Below, piece after piece: positions 46,959 to 56,486 of a stretch of 64,000 nt of DNA; position 1 is the first letter of the stretch; each line of letters begins with the position of its first letter. The DNA is from Schizochytrium sp. TIO01 (lineage: Eukaryota > Sar > Bigyra > Thraustochytrida > Thraustochytriidae). A model generated the notes under the pieces. That model saw only the letters and a program-made list of their open reading frames with translations, made no database searches and had not been told where the DNA came from. A program made the position numbers and the translations under genes. The stretch spans positions 4,139,048-4,203,047 of the forward strand of contig SMSO01000031.1 of the NCBI GenBank assembly GCA_004764695.1, written 5' to 3'.

Positions 46959-47575
46959 ATGGCACGCCGAAGGAATCACCAAGCTCCAAACACTACAAGT
47001 GAAGCAAACCTTCAACGCAGGCTAGGAGCAGCTCGATAAAAGCGTCGGTGTCTCGGCAAATACACTTCAGGTGCCCCCGGCAGAGACATGCGCATCACAT
47101 GTATTCGGGGGCCGCAATCAACGCTGCACTCATCGTACAATCATCTATGCCAGAGTGCCCTCTGCCAAGCAACAAGAAGGCTTCGAACGCCAGATTGATG
47201 ATCTTCAGAGTGCATATGCAGACGCATCCGCCGCCTACAAAGATATCGGTATCAGAGGCAACTTCCTGTAAGAGCGGCGGAGTTGGCCAGGTTGTGGTCA
47301 TGCACCGCAACCGACTTGCGCGAGTTGTCATCGACCTCCTTGAGCAGCTTGCCGAAGAAGAAAATGGCAAACTCGTGGTACACGGCCAAAATGTGTATGC
47401 CGACGACTCCGACACCTTTACAAGGGACCTCCTTGGAAATCACCACCGGCTTTCTGGCGTCGCAGCAGCATGGAAAACAAGCAGCGCAAACTATACGGCG
47501 TCAACGCAGCAAGGAAGAAGCGAGCGTGCGTGAAGGCACACAAGACGACCAAAAAGGAGTGCAATTTAGTTCGTG
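46959..47575 (+). pseudogene. IS607-type serine recombinase (tnpA) pseudogene
   Basis: Broken plus-strand frames give, in order: SVGVSANTLQ (HTH recognition region), FGGRNQRC (family: TPGGHRRY wing), TIIYARVPSAKQQ, FERQIDDLQSAYADASAAYKD and IGIRGNF (family: ARVSSxKQ...LERQ...DIGSGxNF), then in a second frame GGVGQVVVMHRNRLARVVID and LLEQLAEEENGKLVVHGQ (family: GDVxxVVVxxRDRLARF...ELIEQLFEEFGxKLVV), then in a third frame LASQQHGKQAAQ (family: F-x-SRxxGKRxxx). The catalytic Ser of the ARVS motif is replaced by Pro. At least two frameshifts and a stop are present. In living copies this enzyme excises and inserts the circular intermediate. Confidence 0.85.
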
Positions 47576-47677
47576 CATAGAGGATCCGCGTCTATCCAAC
47601 GTAAGGCCAGTGCAACTCACTCAGAAAGTGGTTTGGCGTTTCCAAAAGAGCTTACAACGTCGACGTTGCCTTTCATT

Positions 47678-47947
47678 ATGATTTGCAAAGGTAAAAATAA
47701 AGTCGTGGCCCTGTATCAAGATACATGCGTTAGGAAGGATCCTAAAACGCTTCAAATGCTGATAGACGAGAAAGGTGATCCTAAAATCTTCGGCGATAGC
47801 TATGGAGAAGTGAAAGTAGTACGCCTTAAAGAAGCTGTGATCGCTCCTGATTGGGTCTTCGAAGTACCACAAGCTGTGCGCAATCCAGAGATCGTTAATA
47901 TTTTTTCGAAGCTACCGATTTTGGTCAAGGCAAAAATGGGAATTTGA
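47678..47947 (+). CDS. Small ORF inside transposon copy 3, unknown
   Basis: An 89-codon frame from the ATG at 47678, open in frame from 47573. The peptide (for example KNKVVALYQDTC, GDSYGEVKVVRLKEAVIAPD) has ordinary globular-protein composition, unlike the repeat-derived frames around it. It does not look like TnpB or TnpA. It lies between the tnpA remnant and the 3' tail, where tnpB is expected. It may be cargo, a captured host-gene fragment or unrecognisable TnpB N-terminus. Whether it is expressed is unknown. Confidence 0.4.
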   Translation: MICKGKNKVVALYQDTCVRKDPKTLQMLIDEKGDPKIFGDSYGEVKVVRLKEAVIAPDWVFEVPQAVRNPEIVNIFSKLPILVKAKMGI

Positions 47948-48030
47948 TGTCCAAAAGGAAAGATGCCATTCGCTCTTCTCGCCCCACGTCAACATAGAAA
48001 TCTCAAGCGTTACAACTTCTATAGGTTAGT

Positions 48031-50408
48031 TACTAGGCAATTTACCTAGTAGGTACCTACTGGTGCATATTTCTTTTCAAGCACTAGTAAATTATACATA
48101 AAGAACTCCAAATAAAATGGCTTTGTATACCTCCACCTCATTCGTTTCATGCGGGTCCTGATAGCGAGGCAGTGAGTCCTTCGATTTGGCTTCAAAAGCA
48201 GCGCAGGACCGACCTCTGCAAAGGCCTGTCTGGGATGGAGTCGCGCTGCGCAGCTGAACGCGGATGCCTCGCGTGGAGCCATCGCTGATGATGTCTAGGA
48301 TTGCGAGAGAAAGGCCTTTTCTTCGCCCTCCTTCTTTCTTTGCTTTCTTTCTTTCTGCTTCTTTGGGCCTCATAATGATCCTCCTATCAATTAATCTTAA
48401 ATAAAGAAGTTGGCTTTTTGTTTTTGTTTTTGTTTGTTTTGCTTTTAACCTCTTCCTGTTTATTTTCATTATAAGTTAGTTTATAAAACAGTTTTGAACA
48501 ATAAATGGAAAGCTACACACCAACCACCTCCTTGATGAGTAGAACCAAAGCTTCAATTGACCAAGTTTTTTTATTTTAATAAATCAGCATAACTTCTTGA
48601 GCTTTGATCTCCGTTTCGGTGCTGTGCCAACAAGATTTTTATTTCCGTTCTGCATGCTCTTTCTACAGAAAGAATGAAGACACCTAGACCAAGATTCTAT
48701 CTTCTTTCACCTGAAAGTCAAAAGTGTTTTCTCCTTCAGAGGAAATCCCGAAAGATGGATCAGCACTACTTTTTCACTTTTCTCTTTCTTTCAGCCGCCG
48801 CTTTCCTCATCTTTTCTAATTTCCGTATTTGTGAAAGAACTTCCACAAAGTGTGTCTACTTTGAACTGAGGGTCCCCACAGGAGTCGGCGTGTGTACTGC
48901 GAAGTCACGGCTGGTTGCGGACCCCAGTGGGAACTCTCGCTCGCGCTTTTATCATTACTTTTTTTCTTTTTTTTAAGTACTTTATCCCTCTTGTCTTAAA
49001 ACAAAAATATAAAAAAAAAATATTAAAAAATCTGCTCTTTTCATTCCATAACTAACAATAATAACAACAACTGAAATAAATATTACGTGTTCACCACCTT
49101 GATAATTTACCAAATAAATAACAGAAACTATTTTTTTTGAAGTTAATTAAAATAATATCTACTGATAAAGTACTAAGAAGCATCAACGACTTTCAGAACA
49201 TTAGCGGCAGGCTCTCGACAGCCGAACGACGGTCTTTGTACAGAGCAGTGCGAGGAAATAGCAAATAGAAAGGGTCGAATGATAGGAGAGCCGTGGCGAG
49301 GAGAGTGCAGAGGCTCACATGATAGAGTAGAGAGTAATCTATCCTCTGTTTTCTTTCTTTTTTAGCCATCCATCCATCCATCCATCCATCATGACTCTTC
49401 TGCATGGGTACCTTACCTACCTAATTAATACCTAGCAGTGCCTAGTGACAAATAGAGTGAGCTCTTTCTTGGTGTTGTTGTTGTTGTTGTTGTTGTTGTT
49501 GTCTTCTCTCAAGCTAGAAGAACACAAAAAAAGGTTGTAGATAGGTAGGTGGTTACTACCTGGCCTAGCTTATGCTAGTTCTGCTGCTTGGAATTACGCT
49601 TTTGCTTATTGCGCGTTCTCATCATGCGAACCAGATCACACAGCCACCGAGTATTACAGTTAGTCAAGTTGTGTTTGGAAGGTCCTGAACCCTCGCATGG
49701 AGTGACTGTTTTGATCGACCACACTGTCATTGTCCTTTGGTCTTTGGACAATCAACAATTGCAAAATCAACCCTGTAAATCCCTTCAAAGTGATTGTTAC
49801 TGGCAATCACATACACAAAACCAAGTTGACGCTAGAGTTGAGTGAGATACGAAAGTGACAGTGAGACATCGTCTTAGACTCATTAAGATTCTCTTGGTCC
49901 ATTTTCAGCATAACGTAGACAAAAAAAATAACACCAGCAGGCCACAGAAAATAAACAGGGTCGGCAATTCAACACAGAACAGTCTCCTGCAAGTTTGTAT
50001 AATGAGTGCATTCAATTCTACAAGGTTCACCATCTTTAGATAATTTTTTTTTAAATTTGTTTATAATAGTAAGTTGTGTGACGTAAATTCTGGAGTGCAG
50101 TCATTCGAGTATATATACTTTCTACTACGCAGCCGCACATACATACATATATGCATGGGCGAAATCGGAATTTGGAATTTGGAATTTGGCCTTTCAACTT
50201 TCGGCTTTCAGCAGAAGATAGAGTAAAAAGGAATTAGGTAACGATTCATAAAAGTCTTTGTTTACTGCAGCAAATATCTTTCCTTGTACGCTGTCGCCCA
50301 CGTTTACACACCCAAACAAACTTTTGTTCAGAATGGTAGGTTGCGCAATGGCTTTTCATGACGACAATCAATGGTATACATATATATATTTGCCATTCTC
50401 AACATTAC
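48031..50408. other. Gene-free right end of the microsatellite island
   Basis: Holds CTTT runs near 48338, AT-rich sequence 48980-49160, (CATC)n 49366-49390, (TTG)n 49473-49502 and TAGGTAGG near 49540. No coding frame with recognisable features. The last 100 nt are the 3' UTR of the next minus-strand gene. Confidence 0.6.
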
Positions 50409-52984
50409 TCATGAAAGGTGGAGTTGGCGCTGCTGCATAATCAGTAATGCCTGTTGAGCATGCTCTTCACTCTGCTGCGCATTGTGCAGCTGCTGCATCA
50501 AAGACGGTGGAAGTTTTTTTGCCTGCTCAAGGAGGTTATGACGCAACTCAGCATCGGAAGCACGGCTTGCCTCACTGATCAACAAGCTTTGATAAATGTT
50601 AAAGTGCTGCTGGACGTTCACTTTCTGAACTTGAGCCTCGTGAATTTGCTTCAACAGGTGCTCCCGAAGTGCATGGTCGTCCATTCCAGATGCAATATTG
50701 CGAGCCAGCAAGGCTGCATTTGTGGAAAGAGCTGTCTGACTGTTGGAAATTGCATCGCTGCTGCCTTCACCTTGTGCAGGAGAATCAGAAGACGAGCTGG
50801 ATATCAAATTAGTGACACCACCCTGAAGCAACGGGCCATCCGGGGCACTTTCATTTTTGCCCTTGTCATCGCTCTTTTTCTTCCTTTTCTTGCCTGGGCT
50901 AGCACCTTGATCTTCATCGCCTGCCTCGCCTGACTCGCCTGCCGCCGCAGCCTTGCTAGGCTTTCTACCTCTCTTGCCCTTTGGCTTGGGCTTGCTGGCC
51001 TCATCTTCTCCACTTCCAATGCTGTCATCATTCTTCGCACTTGCTTCTTCTTTAGAAGCTGCTTTTTTGCCCTTTGCAGAGGACGACTGGAGTTCCGTCT
51101 GCATTGACTCGCTTCCGTGGCCTTCCTCGAGGATTTCCCGTTCCCCGCTGGCGCTTAGGCTTAGGCTTGGCAGTATCAGTGGCAGTGTCCTCTCCATTTG
51201 CCTCGGCATCAGCGGCTGTTGGATCCTCATCCTTCTCGCCATCAGAAGAAGACTTTGTATTTAGGTGACCCTCCATAATTGAAACCGACTTGGCCGCAGA
51301 TTTTCGGCGTGACTTACCAGCTTCGCGCTTACCATCTGAAGACTTTCGCCTCTCCTTGGCTGGCGACTTGCTCGAACCCGAGGCACGTCCACCTAAAGAT
51401 GAACGCTTATCGGAGGAAGTTCCTGCCAAAACATCTTTCATGCACGGTTCACAATGTGTAGCACGCTCGTTTTTACCCACAGTTGGCCTTTACATTCTTG
51501 CAACGCATGCACATGCGGTAGCCAAGCTCCATGCCGCTTTCCTTATGTTTAGCACAATAATCGCGGCGCCCATTGTGGCCATACGAAGCTGTCCTCGAGC
51601 AACTCACGTGCTTACAAAGACGTTTCGCCACTGTAACCATACCTGGCTTTCGGCAATTGTGGCAGTGTGTTTTATTCTTGTTGTTTGGCCAGCCATATGT
51701 TGGGGTGACTTTGTGACAGACTTTGCACAACGAAGGGGAAATTGTGCCCATTGTGACCGGTCGACAAGAGTTACAGTGGGTCTTAATCGTGCCATTACCG
51801 TATTGCGCAGTTTTGCAAGCCTCGCCTTCTCCGCGGAACAGCAAGTTGGCGCATCCGACGCATGCACGCTTCCACTCAGTCGAGGTTTTGCTTTGAGGTG
51901 TTTCAAAGCAATCTAGAGACGGGTTCCAACGAATGTAGTCAACCATAACATCAGCACTCTGGGGCCACCACGGACATTTTTCTTTTTCGTGCGGTGCCAT
52001 TACCGGTTGAAGTTCCTTCCTCTCACGATACAGGTCGTATTTACACATGATCTCAAAGCCATGTATTTTCAAGAAGACACCCAGATCTCGCATGATCACG
52101 CGTGAATCGGGGACGTGTTTTTTCGAGGATGATGAGACTTTGCCATCTTCGTTTAGTGCTAAGACAACAAAGTATGGGTCATCTTCAGTACCCCAGAGGC
52201 TATCCTCGGCATTTTCTTGCCCAGTTAGGGCTTCATCATCTGCATCAGCAGGAAGACCATCGATACTGTTAGACCCATCAGCCCCAGGTTCTTCCTCATC
52301 ATCTTCCTCCTCATCGCCAATATTCAGGTCTTCTTCCTCGCCTTCTTCCTCGTCGTCATCATCCTCAGCAGCGGAACGGACCTCAATCGGATCTTCTCCT
52401 TCTTCATCATCATCTTCCTCTTCATCGACGTCATCACCGTTCGCGTCAGATCTCTCTACTGCGCCCTTTTTGGTTGTAGACGATTTACTCGTTCCGTTCG
52501 ACGATACCTTCTTGCTAGACTTTTGTCCAACACTTTTACGGCCAGTACCCTTTCCTCCTGCACGTGAAAGTTTGGCGAGAGATGGCACAGAATCATCTGT
52601 TTTGCCTACTGCCTTCTTCCCGTTGCCATTTTCCTTCTTGTTTGCCTTGGCCTTCGATTTAGCTCTCGGGCCAACTTTCTTCGTCTTGGACTCTTTTTCA
52701 GTAGTGTTCTTTGCGGACGAAGAACCGTCTTCCCCAGCGGAGTCCAAGTTTACATCTTTGCTGTCAGATTCCTCGGCATTCTTGTCCTCGGTCTTCATTT
52801 TAGTCATAGCCTTGGGTTTGCCCCTGGCTCTACCTGTGGCTTTCACTTTGTCCTCAGCTTTGCTTTCTTCAACGTCATCACCAGCCTTACTATCTTCGTC
52901 CTTTTTGCTGTCATCGACATCCTTGTGCTCAGCCATGTTACCCTCGGCCTTGGCCTTGCCCTCCGTTTCCGCGTCAACACCCAT
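50409..52984 (-). CDS. EsV-1-7-like Cys-rich repeat protein with AT-hook and a C-terminal domain shared with the 30-32 kb gene; two frame breaks
   Basis: Three overlapping minus-strand frames form one protein of about 850 aa. Frame 1 runs from the ATG at 52984 (the frame is open above it without an ATG) to a stop at 51473; frame 2 covers 51480-51052; frame 3 covers 51242-50409. Each change needs one base skipped (+1). The N-terminal 200 residues are Lys/Glu/Ser-rich and acidic. Then come four Cys-rich repeats of the form C-x(2,4)-C-x5-YG-x6-8-C-x2-[C/H]-x3-GM, for example CKHVSCSRTASYG followed by YCAKHKESGM. This is the EsV-1-7 pattern, named from a brown-algal virus ORF and the Ectocarpus IMM regulator. 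The first break lies inside repeat 4, which is completed in frame 2 (THCEPCMKDV). An AT-hook (PRGRPRKR) and the helical C-terminal domain (HLLKQIHEAQVQK) follow. Probably a nuclear regulator. Confidence 0.75.
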
Positions 52985-53873
52985 CGCAAATAGTCTTCCT
53001 AAGTTCACTCACTACACGGAAAGATCGAGCTTTACTTCAACAAAGACTTGGTACCTTTGAATGTCGTCCAACAGACGTAAGAATCGAACTGTTTGCTTAT
53101 TATAGCCTGTTGCTACAAAAATAGACTCTGCACAAAGACGCTATACGAACCTGATGCAAAATATAGCTTAATTCAGGCTTCACCAAATCGTAGAACTCGA
53201 CCCCGTTGAGGGATGACACAACAGTTTTTCTTTGCCAGAGGAGAGGACTTTGCGAATACGAATCAACGACGAATGGATGAGTGTATACGCTACTGTTCGT
53301 GAATATTCGCGTAGATCTGTGTATATTAAAGTAGAACGTACTACGTCAAAATGTCCAAAGGGGTTTGAGGGTGCACAAATGAGCGGGCAGAGCTCTTGCT
53401 GTCGGAGCTTAGGCCTACCTTTGGATGCGTGCAAGGAAACCTTGCAGTAAGATGACGTGTATAATATAATGTCTTTTGAAAACCAAAAGGCCGCTAGCTT
53501 ATTTGAGAGGGAAGGAGCTCAAGCTAGCAAGAGGCGGCCGAAGCGGCGAATGCCGGTGCTGCCTGAAGTTGGGGGCGGTCTCTCCGGACTACAGCAGCCG
53601 GCGGGACCGCAGGATCCTCGAAGGAGCAGGCTCTCAGGCGCTCAGGCGACGCTGCCTGTGCCTGCTGCCTGCGGCCTGTCTTCGTTTGCTCTTTGTGGAT
53701 TGCTTGCCTCATTCATTCACTCTTATTGATTCCTTCCTTCATTCATTCAATCATTCATTCAATAATTCATTCATTCGTCCATCATTGCCGATGTTTTACA
53801 TATTATAGGTAAATAAATACCCTTCAGAGTCACATAGTAGGTACATAATAAACGAATAATAACGATAGATAAC
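52985..53873. other. Intergenic region upstream of the Cys-rich gene
   Basis: Promoter and 5' UTR of the Cys-rich gene near 53000-53100, then unrecognised sequence. (CATT)-like repeats lie at 53710-53775. Confidence 0.5.
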
Positions 53874-53951
53874 AACAAACAAACAAACAAACAAACAAAC
53901 AAACAAACAAACAAACAAACAAACAAACAAACAAACAACAAACAAACAAAC
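53874..53951. repeat. (CAAA)n microsatellite
   Basis: About 19 copies of the tetranucleotide with one short interruption near 53938. Confidence 0.9.
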
Positions 53952-54477
53952 ACATATAATCGATCAACAAATCAGAATCCATATTCGAACATCATGCAAT
54001 GAGTCAAGTCATGGTCATGACTGGCAGCCTCACGTTGATCTTCAGATGCATAGAGCATGTGGGGATGGTGCAAAAGCCTCTCGGACGACTTGTTAACGCG
54101 AGGTCTCGTTATTGATGTGGCTGTTGGCGCTGTTATCAACATTTCTGACTCTTTCTGTTTCCTCTCTTTCCGTAATCTCGGCCAAGTGGGTCCATTCCCC
54201 GCTTGCTTGAGGGTGCAAGTGGGTTTTACAGGATATGTAAGTGAGTTATACGGGAGCTGCAAGTGAGTTATACACGTCACAAGTCAGGTACAGGAGAGGG
54301 CTTATTGGAGTGGGAGCTGCTGGTTGCTTTCGTAACTATTGCAACTCCTAATAGTACTGGTAAGGACTGTTTTTTTTAATTCAGAAAAAGATAAACTTGT
54401 TTAGTTTAGGTCCTACTTAAGCACTTACTGTACCTAGCGGTATCTGTACCTAGCTTGATTACCATTCCTGTTGAATT

Positions 54478-54516
54478 GTTTGTTTGTTTGTTTGTTTGTT
54501 TGTTTGTTTGTTTGTT
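54478..54516. repeat. (GTTT)n microsatellite
   Basis: About nine copies of GTTT. It is the reverse complement type of the CAAA run 530 nt to the left, so the two could pair as an inverted repeat of about 35 nt. Confidence 0.9.
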
Positions 54517-56486
54517 CGTTTCTCAACAGGTATGAATAATACGTGTTATCATTTGCCATTTTTACTATTCTGTGTATGTGCCTGGAAATACACATCAAGA
54601 CCGCTCATGGTGGATTGCGAAGTGGTATAGACAGTGCAAGGCTGGAGTGACTAGCCAAGGGGGTCTCGCTTTGCTCAATTTCGCGCCTTCTGGCCTTGAG
54701 AAGGGGGTTTTCGCCAAGCTGTTGGCGTCAGCACTAGTGGCCTATTATGACTTACAGCTAACAATATCTGTTATCGATTGTTTCTATAAGGTAGTTCGTG
54801 TCAGCGATGTGTGAATAGGAAATAAATATAGAAATATAGGCCTACAAATCAATATGCTCAATTATTGTTCACTTGCTTAGACGTTGCACCTTTGCCGCTT
54901 CTTTGACTCGCCAGTAATCATATAGACTCGATGACCTTCCATTCCGCATTGGCAGATAGAGCACCTACATCTGACTTTTGATCTTGCGAGCATAAACCGA
55001 GCTTCTGGTTTAAAGCATTCTAGGTAATTCTCCTTGCATATTTTCTTACTAGTCGCAAGTCAAGGCTTATTAATGTTGTCGAACAGGGCTGATTGGAGCG
55101 AGGGATAGGGGTGGGAACTGCTTAAGATAAGGGCTTCGCCCAGCTGTTATAGGCAACCTCGTGGAGCGAAGTAGAGAATGAAGCTAGTAAAACACCAGAA
55201 TCTTGAGGTGGCCAAGGCACGAGCATCAGCAGCACGTACTTGATTCAGGGTCACAATGCCCTTTTTCTATCTCTTTCTTTTAGTTAAGAAAGGTATAGGA
55301 TAGGCCCATTCCGAATTCGCCATTCTACCATTCCATCCATGGTGCTGCTGCTGATAAGGAGATGCGTATCTTTTAGACTATATAATTCTTCGCCACTTTC
55401 ATAGCTTTGAGTGGATATTATTGATGATGATAATGACATTGTCAATGAGCAGGGATCAGGCTGTCTTCAATCTACACACCTAGGTACTCTAGCTAGTACC
55501 TAATAGAAAAGTGGGCTGAGTCTAAAGTCTAAATTGGCTCTATCTATTTACAACTCTACGAAAACGTTACATCAGCGCAAAGTCCTCAAATCAGGAACAC
55601 TGTCATGAATTTGAATAGTTTCATACGTAGTTCAAGACCTTTGGATTATAGTCGCCTTGCCGTTGAAGCGAATTTGAGGGCGTCAGAATGCGCTGTGGAA
55701 ACCTGTAGAAGCTTTATTTAAATTACAAACACCAAATACAAACACCAAATCATCTCAAATCGTTGTGGTCTTGCAGTAATCTTCGCCAGCCTCATGAAGG
55801 ATTTATTAGAAAGGAATGATAGACAAGTACCTCAACGAGATAACGTTTGAGGCTTCACTTATTGCACAACCCTTCCCACGCCTACGTGAGCCTCATGAGA
55901 TCAACTTTGTAGCGATATACAGTTTATCATAAAATCTCTCAACAAGATATTACACTGCTTTGACACTAAGACCATTTATTCTGACATTTTTTCGCGGTCC
56001 TCATTGAAAATCAAAAATTCATTGATGTTTCAAGATATTGTAGGAGTGTAGCTCTAAGCATTGCCAATAGGGCAATTATGGGATCAGTATCTGCTCTTTC
56101 CATGAAAGCAAACTAGAAGAGGAGCTTTCTTCAAAGACCTTGTCTGTCAAAGACCCTATTCAACTCACGAGAATGCACGATTAAATCGCGAACCTATTTC
56201 GTGATATATCATAGAAACTCAACACTGCGTATATGCTTCGAATATGAGCAATTGAAACGTGGTTTAGGTTGTGTTCGGTCAGAGTTCCTAACCTGGATGG
56301 AGACGACTCCACAAATTCTTTACCTCTGTTGAAGGATGATTCCTATGTAGTATCGATGTCTTGACCTTTTATTTCCAGTGCATTTTGATAGTCAAAATGC
56401 AAGAAAACGTGTTCGCAGTAATAACCTTGGACAAAAAACCAGCAATATTTATTTTTGCTTAACGACAGGGACTACGTTTGTTGCAC
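54517..56486. other. Gene-free region with weak internal similarity
   Basis: About 2 kb without a credible gene. GGCTTATTGGAGTGGGAGCTG near 54300 has a looser relative near 55085 (GGCTGATTGGAGCG then GTGGGAACTG), and TTCGCCAAGCTGTT near 54710 has one near 55135 (TTCGCCCAGCTGTT). This hints at an old duplicated element that I cannot name. The 3' end is the terminator region of the RPGRIP1L-like gene. Confidence 0.45.

Larger units (their letters stand above)
46849..48030 (+). mobile_element. Decayed IS607-type element, copy 3, with full-length tnpA remnant
   Basis: The leader starts ATGAAAACGTTGGAACTT and shares AACCTCCAAATGG, GAAGTGAAG, AGAAAATGGCACG and AAGCTCCAAA with copy 1. tnpA starts at 46959 and can be followed in broken frames to about 47,575. 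A segment with a small ORF (47678-47947) comes next. The 3' end (about 47994-48030) reads GAAATCTCAAGC, GTTACAACTTCTATAGGTTA, an evident relative of the tails of copies 1 and 2. No TnpB zinc ribbon was found inside this copy. Confidence 0.75.

Noticed and set aside
52047-53060. A 337-codon Ser-rich plus-strand ORF
   Set aside because: It is the antisense shadow of the Asp/Glu/Ser/Lys-rich part of the Cys-rich protein gene, which has better features.
55556-55760. A fourth copy of the IS607-type leader (GAAAACGTTACA)
   Set aside because: Only about 12 bases plus a loose CCTCAAAT match; no start context, coding remnant or 3' tail follows within 1 kb.
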